64,000 nucleotides of DNA from Pleomorphomonas sp. JP5 (GTDB lineage Bacteria > Pseudomonadota > Alphaproteobacteria > Rhizobiales > Pleomorphomonadaceae). The notes beneath the pieces are model-generated. The model did not search any database and was not told where the DNA came from. It saw only the letters and a program-made list of their open reading frames with translations. The position numbers and the translations under genes are program-made. This document shows, piece by piece, positions 18,220-26,539 of this stretch; within the stretch, counting starts at the first letter, position 1; every line of letters starts with the position of its first letter. The stretch lies in the NCBI RefSeq assembly GCF_023721815.1, contig NZ_JAMDLI010000022.1, positions 62,001-126,000 on the forward strand, in the 5' to 3' direction.

Positions 18220-18972
18220 ATGCTCGAGATCAAGAACCTTCACGCACGGATCGGCGACCGCGAGATCCTCAAGGGGCTCACCCTTACGGTGAAGCCCGGT
18301 GAGGTGCATGCCATCATGGGGCCGAATGGCGCAGGCAAGTCGACCCTCTCCTACATCCTTGCTGGCAAGGACGATTACGAGGTGACCGAGGGCGAGGTGC
18401 TGCTGAACGGCGCTTCCATCCTCGATCTCGAGCCCAACGAGCGGTCGGTGGCGGGCTTGTTCCTCGCCTTCCAGTATCCGATCGAGATCCCCGGTGTCGC
18501 CACCATGACCTTCCTCAAGGCGGCGCTCAACGCGCACCGCAAGGCGAAGGGCGAGGGCGAACTGACGACGCCCGAGTTCATGAAGCTGGTGAAGGGCGTC
18601 GCAGAGAAGCTCAACATTACTTCGGACATGCTGAAGCGTCCGGTCAACGTCGGCTTCTCCGGTGGCGAGAAGAAGCGCGCCGAGATCATGCAGATGGCGT
18701 TGCTGCAGCCGTCGATCTGTATCCTCGACGAAACCGACTCCGGTCTCGACATCGACGCGCTGAAGGTGGTGTCGGAAGGCGTCAACGCCTTGCGCTCGCC
18801 CGACCGTGCCTTCGTGGTGATCACCCATTATCAGCGCCTTCTCGACCACATCGTGCCGGACATCGTGCACGTGCTTTCGGACGGGCGCATCGTTCGCACC
18901 GGCGGGCCGGAGCTGGCGCTCGACCTCGAGAAGAACGGTTACGCGGCCTACGTAGCGAACGCGGCCGCCTGA
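18220..18972 (+). CDS. sufC: Fe-S cluster assembly ATPase SufC
   Basis: The 250-residue ABC-type ATPase drives structural changes in SufBC2D. Walker A is GPNGAGKST (about residues 34-42), the ABC signature appears as FSGGEKKRAEI, and Walker B is CILDETDSGLDIDAL, with the Asp that is characteristic of SufC. Switch His is in VITHYQRLLDHI. It has no membrane partner, as expected. It lies 101 bases after sufB and 12 before sufD. Confidence 0.97.
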   Translation: MLEIKNLHARIGDREILKGLTLTVKPGEVHAIMGPNGAGKSTLSYILAGKDDYEVTEGEVLLNGASILDLEPNERSVAGLFLAFQYPIEIPGVATMTFLKAALNAHRKAKGEGELTTPEFMKLVKGVAEKLNITSDMLKRPVNVGFSGGEKKRAEIMQMALLQPSICILDETDSGLDIDALKVVSEGVNALRSPDRAFVVITHYQRLLDHIVPDIVHVLSDGRIVRTGGPELALDLEKNGYAAYVANAAA

Positions 18973-18984
18973 GGGGGGATGACC

Positions 18985-20307
18985 ATGGTTGCCACCCCTG
19001 TTCGTACGCCGGCTGAACTGGCGCTTGCCGCTCGCTATCCGGCCGAGAGGACGTTGTTGCCCGGAACGGCCGACGTCATCGCCATCCGTGATGCCGCCTT
19101 CGGCGGCGTCGAGAAGAGCGGCCTGCCGCATCGCCGGGTCGAGGACTGGAAGTACACCGACCTGCGCGCCCGGCTGAAGACTTTCCCGCCCGCTGCCGGT
19201 GCCGGCGACGTGGCGCGCGTGCGGATCGCCGCGCCGGCCGTGGAGGGGGACAAGGCGCGCCGCCTCGTGATTGCCAACGGTCGCTATCGGCCCGAGCTGT
19301 CCGATCTTGAGGACCTTGAGCCTGGTCTCTCCATCTTTTCGCTCGCCACGGCGCTTGAGGCGGGTGACGTTGCGGCAGTTGCCGCGTTGAAGCTGGACGA
19401 TGCCATCGCGTCGAACACGGCGGTGGCGCTCAACACGGCTTTCATGACCGACGGCCTCGTCATCGGCGTGGCCAATGGCGTCGAGATCGAGCGGCCGGTG
19501 GAGCTCGTCCACATCGCGGAGGGCGCGTCCGCCGCGTCGACGGCGGTGCGTCACCTCGTCACCGTCGGCAAGGGCGCCCGCCTGACGCTGATCGAGACGA
19601 TCGAGTCGCTCGACAAGGTCGCCCACCATTCCAACGTGATGACGGTCGTCGACGTTGGCGATGGAGCGAAGGTCGACCATATTCGCCTGCAGCTTGAGCC
19701 AGACGAGGCGGTCAGCATGACGTCGCTGGTGGCCAAGATCGGCCGGGAGGCGAATTTCGACACCTTCAACGCGGCGTTGGGTGCGGGGCTTGCCCGTGCG
19801 CAGATCTTCGCCGAGTTCGCCGGTCGCGATTCCCAGGCCGGCTTCCGTGGCATCACCATGCTCGGCGGGCGGCGTCATGCCGACACGACGTTGTCGCTTG
19901 TCCACGGAGCCGAGAACTGCCAGAGCCGGGAGCTCTACAAGGCCGTGATCGACGGTGAGGCGCGTTCGGCCTTCGCCGGTCGTATCGCCGTGCCGGCTCA
20001 TGCCCAGAAGACCGACGCGCGCATGATGACGGCGTCGCTCCTTCTCTCCGAGGAGGCCGAGGCCGACGCCAAGCCGGAACTGGAAATCTTCGCCGACGAC
20101 GTTCAGTGTGGCCATGGCGCCACCTGCGGCGCCATCGACGAGGACCTCCTGTTCTATCTCCTGTCGCGCGGCATTCCCAAGGCGGAGGCCGAGAGCATGC
20201 TGATCCTCGCCTTCCTCGGCGAGGCGATCGACGAGATCCAGAACCAGGCCGTGCACGACGCCCTCATCCACCGCGTCGAGGGCTGGCTGAAGACCAGGGC
20301 GGCGTAA
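18985..20307 (+). CDS. sufD: Fe-S cluster assembly protein SufD
   Basis: The 440-residue protein is the SufB paralogue that pairs with it in SufBC2D. RVEDWKYTDLRARL near the N-terminus and the C-terminal stretch QVHAQ-like AHAQKTDARMMTASLL, then DVQCGHGATCGAIDEDLLFYL, are characteristic; the His in CGHGATCG belongs to the cluster-assembly site at the SufB-SufD interface. The ATG at 18985 is 6 bases after GAGGGGGG; the ATG at 18979 is too close to that site. It may also help supply iron. Confidence 0.95.
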   Translation: MVATPVRTPAELALAARYPAERTLLPGTADVIAIRDAAFGGVEKSGLPHRRVEDWKYTDLRARLKTFPPAAGAGDVARVRIAAPAVEGDKARRLVIANGRYRPELSDLEDLEPGLSIFSLATALEAGDVAAVAALKLDDAIASNTAVALNTAFMTDGLVIGVANGVEIERPVELVHIAEGASAASTAVRHLVTVGKGARLTLIETIESLDKVAHHSNVMTVVDVGDGAKVDHIRLQLEPDEAVSMTSLVAKIGREANFDTFNAALGAGLARAQIFAEFAGRDSQAGFRGITMLGGRRHADTTLSLVHGAENCQSRELYKAVIDGEARSAFAGRIAVPAHAQKTDARMMTASLLLSEEAEADAKPELEIFADDVQCGHGATCGAIDEDLLFYLLSRGIPKAEAESMLILAFLGEAIDEIQNQAVHDALIHRVEGWLKTRAA

Positions 20308-20352
20308 GCCGGCATCGCCGCCCGGCGTGCCGGGTGGCCAAGACAAGAGACG

Positions 20353-21588
20353 ATGAAGATGTCCGTTTCGTCCTATGACGTCGAAGCCGTACGCGGGGAT
20401 TTCCCGATCCTTGCCGAAAAGGTCTACGGCAAGCCGCTGGTCTATCTCGACAACGGCGCGTCCGCGCAAAAGCCGCTCGCCGTGCTCGACCGCATGCGCC
20501 ACGCCTACACCCACGAGTATGCCAACGTGCATCGCGGGCTGCATTACCTGTCGAATGCCGCCACCGAAGCCTACGAGGATGCCCGCGAGGCGGTGCGCGC
20601 CTTCCTGAACGCACCGTCGACGGAGCAGGTGATCTTCACTCGCTCCTCGACCGAGGCGATCAATCTGGTCGCGGCCAGTTACGGCGGCATGGTGCTGGGC
20701 GAGGGCGACGAGGTCATCCTCTCCATCCTGGAACACCATTCCAACATTGTGCCGTGGAACTTCCATCGCGAGAAGAAGGGCGTCGTCATCAAGTGGGCGC
20801 CGGTTCGGGACGACGGCAGCTTCGACCTCGAGGCTTTCGAGAAGCTCTTTACGCCGCGCACCAAGATCGTCGCCATCACGCAGATGTCCAACGTCACCGG
20901 CACCATCGTGCCGATTCGCGAAGTGACGCGCATCGCCCATGCACACGGCGCGGTGGTGCTGGTCGACGGCAGTCAGGGCGCGGTGCATTTGCCGGTCGAC
21001 GTTCAGGAGCTCGATGCCGATTTCTACGTTCTGACGGGACATAAGGTTTACGGCCCCACCGGCATCGGCGTGCTCTACGGCAAGAAGCACCTTCTGGAAG
21101 ACATGCCGCCCTGGCAGGGGGGCGGCGAAATGATCGAGACGGTGACCACCGAGGGGGTCACCTACAACGCGCCGCCGCATCGCTTCGAGGCGGGGACGCC
21201 GCCGATCGTCCAGGCGATCGGCCTCGGCGCGGCACTTCGCTACATGGAAAGTCTCGGTCGGGAGGCTATCCTCGCCCACGAGACCGACCTGCGCGACTAT
21301 GCCATGCTACGGCTTGGCGAAATGAACTCCGTCCGGATCTACGGCACCACCAAGGAAAAAGGCGCCATCGTTGCCTTTTCGATGAACGGAGCGCACGCCC
21401 ATGACGTCGCCACCGTCATCGATCGTTCCGGTGTCGCCGTTCGTGCCGGCACGCACTGCGCCATGCCGCTGCTTGCCCGCTTCGGCGTGACCTCGACCTG
21501 CCGCGCCTCCTTCGCTCTCTACAACACGCGCGCCGAAGTCGACGCGCTGGTCACGGCCCTCAGAAAGGCCGAGGCCCTGTTCGGATGA
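20353..21588 (+). CDS. sufS: SufS-type (group II) cysteine desulfurase
   Basis: The 411-residue PLP enzyme has K231 in TGHKVYGPTGIG and the active cysteine C369 in RAGTHCAMPLL, the group II (SufS) signature. It usually needs SufE or SufU to take up the persulfide; neither lies in this window, so the partner is encoded elsewhere. An ATG at 20359 (MSVSSYD) is an equally good start. It overlaps the next gene by four bases (ATGA), so their expression is coupled. Confidence 0.95.
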   Translation: MKMSVSSYDVEAVRGDFPILAEKVYGKPLVYLDNGASAQKPLAVLDRMRHAYTHEYANVHRGLHYLSNAATEAYEDAREAVRAFLNAPSTEQVIFTRSSTEAINLVAASYGGMVLGEGDEVILSILEHHSNIVPWNFHREKKGVVIKWAPVRDDGSFDLEAFEKLFTPRTKIVAITQMSNVTGTIVPIREVTRIAHAHGAVVLVDGSQGAVHLPVDVQELDADFYVLTGHKVYGPTGIGVLYGKKHLLEDMPPWQGGGEMIETVTTEGVTYNAPPHRFEAGTPPIVQAIGLGAALRYMESLGREAILAHETDLRDYAMLRLGEMNSVRIYGTTKEKGAIVAFSMNGAHAHDVATVIDRSGVAVRAGTHCAMPLLARFGVTSTCRASFALYNTRAEVDALVTALRKAEALFG

Positions 21589-21980
21589 CCGACATGACCG
21601 AGATGAGCAACCAGACCGAACCGTCCCCCAATCAGCCCGAAACCGTCGGCGGCTCGGCTCTCTCGCCGGCCGAACTCGAGCGCATCACCGACGACATCAT
21701 CGCGGCGCTGAAGACCGTCTACGATCCTGAGATTCCGGCCGACATCTACGAGCTCGGCCTCGTCTACCGGATCGATATCGACGACGATCGCCTCGTCACC
21801 ATCGACATGACTCTGACTGCGCCGGGCTGTCCGGTGGCTGGTGAAATGCCGGGTTGGGTCGAGAACGCCGTCGGCGTCGTGCCTGGCGTTTACGGCGTCA
21901 AGGTGAACATGGTGTTCGATCCGCCGTGGACACCCGACCGGATGAGCGAGGAAGCGCAGGTCGCAACCGACTGGTACTAA
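21585..21980 (+). CDS. sufT: SufT-like Fe-S assembly protein (MIP18/DUF59 family)
   Basis: The 131-residue protein has a variable, polar N-terminal part (about 1-35) and a MIP18/PaaD-like domain with TVYDPEIPADIYELGLVY and LTAPGCPVAGEMP, holding the conserved cysteine. Bacterial SufT proteins assist cluster delivery or maturation. Its start overlaps the sufS stop. A hairpin follows at 22012-22037. The assignment as SufT rests on family and operon context. Confidence 0.9.
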   Translation: MTDMTEMSNQTEPSPNQPETVGGSALSPAELERITDDIIAALKTVYDPEIPADIYELGLVYRIDIDDDRLVTIDMTLTAPGCPVAGEMPGWVENAVGVVPGVYGVKVNMVFDPPWTPDRMSEEAQVATDWY

Positions 21981-22011
21981 GCCGGTTTTCCTGTAGATCG
22001 CATATGGTTCG

Positions 22012-22037
22012 CGGCCGCCGGAGACGTTCGGCGGCCG
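22012..22037. other. GC-rich stem-loop between sufT and sufA
   Basis: CGGCCGCCG and CGGCGGCCG form a perfect 9-base-pair stem around GAGACGTT. No T-run follows, so it is more likely an mRNA processing or stabilising structure than a full terminator. It could make sufA expression differ from that of the genes upstream. Confidence 0.55.
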
Positions 22038-22169
22038 TGGCCGTTCAGGGCCGCTTTGGGGCGGCGCAATGCGGCCATGCGGCATGACGCTTGTCCGAGC
22101 TGCGTTTGCTCCCTATTTTCAGCTGGATCGCCTCAGCCTTGAACCGGGGTGGATTGGGAGATTGATGAT

Positions 22170-22535
22170 ATGGCTCTCGCCAAGTTTGCCGTGATGACGT
22201 TGACCGAGGCCGCTGCCGAGCGCGTGCGCGAGATTGTCGGCAATGCCGATGACGCCGTGGGTGTTCGTCTCGGGATTAAGAATGGCGGCTGCGCCGGCAT
22301 GTCCTACACGCTCGATCTGGCCCGAGAGGCCCAGCCGGGCGACGAGCGTGTCGAGGCGCACGGCGCCACCGTGTTCGTCGAGGCGAAGGCGGTGCTGTTC
22401 CTGCTGGGTACGGAAATGGACTTCGAGCAGACGCCGCTCCGCACCGGATTCGTCTTCCGCAACCCCAATCAGGTGGGGTCATGCGGTTGCGGCGAGAGCG
22501 TCAACCTGAAGCCGGCCGAACGAACGGACGCCTGA
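22170..22535 (+). CDS. sufA: A-type Fe-S carrier SufA/IscA family
   Basis: The 121-residue protein has the HesB/IscA fold with the three expected cysteines: one in NGGCAGMSYTLD and two in GSCGCGESV near the C-terminus. A-type carriers pass clusters to target proteins. The ATG at 22170 is 9 bases after GGGAG; a GTG at 22149 would add seven residues. It closes the suf cluster about 190 bases after sufT. No terminator was seen after it. Confidence 0.95.
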   Translation: MALAKFAVMTLTEAAAERVREIVGNADDAVGVRLGIKNGGCAGMSYTLDLAREAQPGDERVEAHGATVFVEAKAVLFLLGTEMDFEQTPLRTGFVFRNPNQVGSCGCGESVNLKPAERTDA

Positions 22536-22576
22536 GAGCCGGGCGCCAAGGACTTGAGGCCTTCTGCCGTCAGTTC

Positions 22577-23059
22577 CTAAAGGTGATCAGCCCCCCGAGA
22601 CGATGCCGTGTTTGTCGGTTCGGAGTCGTCGGTGTGCGACGCTCGATATCTTTCTGCCAGCCACTGGTTGAAGACGCGGCGGGACCGCATGATGTCTTCC
22701 TGGCTGCTTTCATCGTTCACCGACAACAGGGTGTCCAGGCGTTCTCGAAACGCATCTGCGCCCGAATGCCCGGGAACCGAGGCGCCGCTTTGATTGCTCC
22801 CCGGCTCGTTCCACTGGGGGAGCCAGGAAGCCGGGTCCATATCGGTGAAGCGGAAGGCGTAAATTACCTTGTTGCCAGTCGTCGAGCCGGTTTGAGCGGA
22901 ATCGTTGGCTGTGCCTTGGTCCGCCTCGGCCTCTCTTTTGTAAGTCTCGAAGTCGGCGAGCATGTCGCTCGTGAGGTCGACCAGCTTTATTCGACCGTTC
23001 GCCACTGACCAGACATTTTCCGGATCGATCGGCACTGTTGCCATTGCGGTTCTGATCAT
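22577..23059 (-). CDS. Hypothetical protein
   Basis: I do not recognise this product. From the ATG at 23059, which follows GAGGAAG by three bases, it would have 160 residues: a plausible folded start (MIRTAMATVPIDPENVWSVA), a coiled-coil-like acidic stretch (LADFETYKREAEAD), then a polar, Ser/Asn/Thr-rich tail. No signal peptide or membrane segment is evident. Amino-acid composition is reasonable and the opposite strand has no better candidate, but the case rests only on the frame and its ribosome site. It converges with sufA. Confidence 0.5.
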   Translation of the reverse strand: MIRTAMATVPIDPENVWSVANGRIKLVDLTSDMLADFETYKREAEADQGTANDSAQTGSTTGNKVIYAFRFTDMDPASWLPQWNEPGSNQSGASVPGHSGADAFRERLDTLLSVNDESSQEDIMRSRRVFNQWLAERYRASHTDDSEPTNTASSRGADHL

Positions 23060-23222
23060 CTGCTTCCTCATGCGAACCGGTGGAACACAAGGATGGGAGC
23101 AAGCAAATCTCATTCCGCATGAATACCGTTCAGATTCAGTGAGTTGGTCTCGCTTCGACTATCGTTCTGGTGTCTCTTTTTGCCGGCGTGGGCAATAAAT
23201 ACCGAGCCGCCGGTGCCCCCAG

Positions 23223-23259
23223 CAAAAAGAGGAGCAGGCCGGTTGGCCCGCTCCTCTTT
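23223..23259 (-). terminator. Terminator of the PfkB-family kinase gene
   Basis: The arms AAAGAGGAGC and GCTCCTCTTT contain an inner GGCC-GGTT-GGCC stem. On the minus strand the hairpin runs into TTTTTGCT, about 20 bases after the stop codon. Confidence 0.88.
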
Positions 23260-23280
23260 ACCTTGGGTCCTTCCGCGATC

Positions 23281-24222
23281 TTACCAGTTGTTCTGGTGAG
23301 CGCCGAGTTCCTCGAGAATGCGATCGACGTCCGCCTTCTGGCAGAGCTGCGTTCCGGGACTCATCACCGAGGCCGTGCCGGAGGCAACGCCAAGACGGAA
23401 GGCATCTTCGGGAGTGAGGCCGGAGGCGAGGCCGTAGACCATGCCGCCGACGAAGCTGTCGCCAGCGCCGGACGCACTCTTCACCTCGACTTCTGGCGCC
23501 TTCAGGAAGAGATGGTTGTCGGCCGTGACCAGCAAGGCTCCGTCGCCGCCCATGGTGATGGCGATCATTTTCACCCTGCCGGATGCAATGAGCTCCTTGG
23601 CCGCCGGGACCATGTCGTCAACGGTGGGGAGGGGGCGACCGACCAGCTTGGCGAACTCGCCTTCGGACGGCTTGAACAGGGTGATGCCACCGCGCTCAAG
23701 CGCCAGTTCGAGCGGCTTGCCCGATGTGTCGAGCACGAGATTGCCGCCGCGCTCGATCACCAGATCGGCGAGCTGGACGTAGAAGCTCTCCGGCATGCCG
23801 CGGGGCAGGGAGCCCGAACCGACGCACCAGTCCCACTCCAGATCCTTGAGCGCGTAGAGGCAGCGTTTCCACTCGATTTCGCTGACTTCCGGGCCTTCCG
23901 GGATAAAGCGGTACTCGAGGCCGGTCGACCGCTCGTAGACGAGGTGGGCGACGCGGGTGGATTGGGCGATCGGAATGCGTCGGCGCGGAATATTGCGAGC
24001 CGCCAGCAATTCATCGAACATTTGCCCGGTGGTCCCGCCCGACATGTAGAGGGCGATCGAGCTGCCGCCGAGCTCCTGGACCACGCGCGTGACGTTGATG
24101 CCACCACCACCGGGATCGTGCTGCTCGTTGGTGATGCGAATCTTGTGGGTGTGACGGACGACCTCGGCCTCAGCCGTGTCATCGATGGATGGATTGAGTG
24201 TGAGCGTGACGATCGGTTTCAT
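23281..24222 (-). CDS. PfkB-family sugar kinase (1-phosphofructokinase/Pfk-2 type)
   Basis: The 313-residue protein starts VTLTLNPSIDDTAE and has GGGGINVTRVVQELGG and the C-terminal signature SASGAGDSFVGGMVYG with the catalytic Asp. This fits the hexose-phosphate kinase branch (Pfk-2, FruK, LacC) of the ribokinase superfamily. Phosphofructokinase is the likely activity, but FruK and tagatose-phosphate kinases look alike. No fructose PTS gene is adjacent. It has its own terminator and a long upstream region. Confidence 0.88.
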   Translation of the reverse strand: MKPIVTLTLNPSIDDTAEAEVVRHTHKIRITNEQHDPGGGGINVTRVVQELGGSSIALYMSGGTTGQMFDELLAARNIPRRRIPIAQSTRVAHLVYERSTGLEYRFIPEGPEVSEIEWKRCLYALKDLEWDWCVGSGSLPRGMPESFYVQLADLVIERGGNLVLDTSGKPLELALERGGITLFKPSEGEFAKLVGRPLPTVDDMVPAAKELIASGRVKMIAITMGGDGALLVTADNHLFLKAPEVEVKSASGAGDSFVGGMVYGLASGLTPEDAFRLGVASGTASVMSPGTQLCQKADVDRILEELGAHQNNW

Positions 24223-25084
24223 TGGTCGCTATTTCATCGCCCGTTCGTTGTTTCGTAACGGCCCAGTTCCAGACGCTTCCTGCTTTCCACCGGTTTGCGC
24301 GCCATGTTCGGCGTCTTCTTCCGGTCCCGTCGGCATGGTGAGTTTGTCACTACGCCTTTTGGATCGGTTGTCGGTTTAACGCGGTTTCGCTACAAAAGCC
24401 ATGTCGTAGATCAACTACACTGCGGTGGAGTGTGCGTATCTCTGCGATCACTCTTGTGGCGCAAGAATATATGCAACCAGAAGTTACTGGATACCGGCTG
24501 CACGTCAGTCCTGGATCGATCCCCGCCTAATTGTCCTGATGTGACTTTCCAGAAAATGTGCTCCGGAAAGGCGATCAGGTCCAGCCTCAGACTCCCAGCT
24601 TTGGCCTGCCGCAGTGCACAGTCTCCCCCCGTGCGCCATGGCCGCCATGAAAAAGCCTTGCTGAAATCGTTCCGTTTCAAGCAAGTCCTTTCATCATAGG
24701 TCTTGGCACAGCTAAGCCTTTTGTGCAAGCACCGAGGCACGACGAAAGGCCAATCGACCGTTAGCCTCGGTCGCGTTCAGCAAGCTGAACCGGGCTCGTC
24801 TGGTTCTCAGCTGTATCGTTGCCGGCCCGGAACCCGATGAAAACGGGGTTTTCTGCCCGGCCGCTCGCATCCGGATGGGCCTCACTGGCAAACCGAGGTG
24901 TGGCGCGTTTTTCGGCGTCGGTGGCTCAAGAAAAAGCAGGACCTCGCCGGAGGGCTGCTTGCCCGGGCCATCGCGGCCCTGATATTTCACCTTAGGTTCG
25001 TTCGAGTCACGCGGGATCGCCGGGTATCTTTTTCGTTTCCCGGCGGCGATCACGGGATGCCACTCCACCAGACGACGGGGCGAC
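24223..25084. other. Long intergenic region between the kinase and exporter genes
   Basis: In these 862 bases I find no convincing gene; the longest open frames have atypical composition and no ribosome sites. Sequence around 24380-24560 is lower in GC than the surrounding genes. A compound hairpin of GC-rich arms lies at about 24821-24862 (CCGGCCCGG ... TGCCCGGCC with CCCG/CGGG inside), ending GGGGTTTTCTG. It could be a remnant of lost genes. Confidence 0.5.
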
Positions 25085-25882
25085 ATGGAACAGCAGCAGG
25101 ACCCGGTCATCGTTCGCCATCGAGAGCTCGAGCGCATCGCCAACATGGCGCTCAGGGCGGGGCGCATCATGATGGAGTGCGGCGCGTCGGTGTCCGTCGT
25201 CCATGGCGGTGTGACCATGATCGCACGGGGATTCGGCGTCGAGGACGTCGGCATGCGCTCTGGCTATGCCTCGCTGGAAATCACGGTACACGCCGGCGGA
25301 AACACCATAACGCGCATGATGCAGGTTGGTCGCCTCGGCGTGAATCACCGTCTCGATCAGGCGGTTCGCAAGCTCGCCGTGCGGGTCTCGCACGGTGGCA
25401 TGAGCGTTGACGAGGTGGAAGGCGAGATCGGTCGCCTGGTCCGGGAGACTCCACGCCATCCGGCCTGGGTGGTGGCGCTGGCCGTCGGCATCGCCTGTGC
25501 GTCCTTCGGTCGCCTGCTCGGCATCGACTGGCTGGCCTTTGGAGCCGTGCTTGTCGCGGGCACGGTCGGACAGTATGTCCGCCATCAGTTGCTTCACCAC
25601 GGCATGAACGTGTTCATCGTGGCCGGCCTCATCGCCTTTCTCGCGGCGACGCTGGGCGGTATCGGGTCGATCCTGCTGAAGAGCGACACGGTCAGCCTCG
25701 CCATGATGGCGTCGATCCTGTTGCTGGTGCCCGGCGTTCCCTCCACCAACGCCCAGACCGACATCATGGACGGTTATCCCACCATGGGCAGTGCCCGGGC
25801 CGTCTGGGTGCTGATGATCATGGTGTTCGCCTCGGTCGGCGTCTGGTTTGCCGAAACCTTGCTCGGTCTGAGGTCGCTCTGA
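25085..25882 (+). CDS. yjjP: YjjP-type (ThrE N-terminal, DUF1212) exporter subunit
   Basis: The 265-residue protein has a cytoplasmic N-terminal domain (about 1-115) with LRAGRIMMECGAS and then about five membrane helices, including LLVPGVPSTNAQTDIM, the ThrE/DUF1212 motif. In E. coli YjjP and YjjB together export succinate; the single-chain ThrE of corynebacteria exports threonine and serine. Here the two halves are separate genes and overlap by one base. The substrate cannot be told from the sequence, but thrS follows directly. Confidence 0.88.
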   Translation: MEQQQDPVIVRHRELERIANMALRAGRIMMECGASVSVVHGGVTMIARGFGVEDVGMRSGYASLEITVHAGGNTITRMMQVGRLGVNHRLDQAVRKLAVRVSHGGMSVDEVEGEIGRLVRETPRHPAWVVALAVGIACASFGRLLGIDWLAFGAVLVAGTVGQYVRHQLLHHGMNVFIVAGLIAFLAATLGGIGSILLKSDTVSLAMMASILLLVPGVPSTNAQTDIMDGYPTMGSARAVWVLMIMVFASVGVWFAETLLGLRSL

Positions 25883-26349
25883 TGTTCGAACTCCTGCCGC
25901 ACCTTCTCCATCAGGCCGTGTTCGGAGCGCTCGCCGCCGCCGGCTTCGGCGTGCTGTTCAACTTCGGCTTCAGGGCGTTGCCCTGGTGCGCGGCGGCCGG
26001 CGCCCTGGCGCTTGCCGTGCGGACGATAGGGCAGGATCTTGCCTGGAGCCTCGAAGGCGCTTCCTTCGCCGCTGCCATCGTTACGAGCTGTTCCGTGTCG
26101 GCGCTCAGGAAGCAGCTTGGGCCCGCCTGCAACGCGGTCGCTCTTGCCGGCTGCATCCCGATGGTGCCGGGAGCCTTCTTCGGGCAAGCGCTTCTCGGCT
26201 TCCTGTCCGTCACGGCCCCCAACCTCGTGGATGCCGAGGCGACCTTGATCGTCGCTGTACAGTCGCTCCTGCGGGTGATCTTCACGCTCGGGGCGATCGG
26301 CGCCGGCCTGCTCATCCCGGCGCACCTCCTCAGGAACCAGGATTTCTAG
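25882..26349 (+). CDS. yjjB: YjjB-type (ThrE C-terminal, DUF3815) exporter subunit
   Basis: The 155-residue protein consists of four or five membrane helices with GCIPMVPGAFFGQALLG, the counterpart of the VPG motif in the first subunit. Its ATG shares a base with the stop of the yjjP-like gene (TGATG), so the subunits are made together. It is probably the second half of a two-gene organic-acid or amino-acid exporter. thrS starts 190 bases further on. Confidence 0.88.
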   Translation: MFELLPHLLHQAVFGALAAAGFGVLFNFGFRALPWCAAAGALALAVRTIGQDLAWSLEGASFAAAIVTSCSVSALRKQLGPACNAVALAGCIPMVPGAFFGQALLGFLSVTAPNLVDAEATLIVAVQSLLRVIFTLGAIGAGLLIPAHLLRNQDF

Positions 26350-26539
26350 CGGCGTTGCCAAATCTCCTTCCGGCGCCTTGTCGGGCCAGCGTCCAGAGCG
26401 AGCTTCCAAACAGCTTCGGATCGTAGCGTAAGCGCGTCGCGCACTGGACAAACCGGCATTCGAGCCGGTAAAGCCTTTGCCATTCAAGCAAGCCGCTTAC
26501 CCGCTTCGTCTGCGGGAGTGAGCGAGAAAAGGACCGACC

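Noticed and set aside
24411-24740. 109-codon frame in the intergenic region before the exporter genes
   Set aside because: Basic, Cys- and Trp-scattered composition, no ribosome site and no family; treated as chance.
26350-26539. Possible T-box leader before thrS
   Set aside because: No T-box sequence or terminator/antiterminator pair; T-boxes are not expected in this class.
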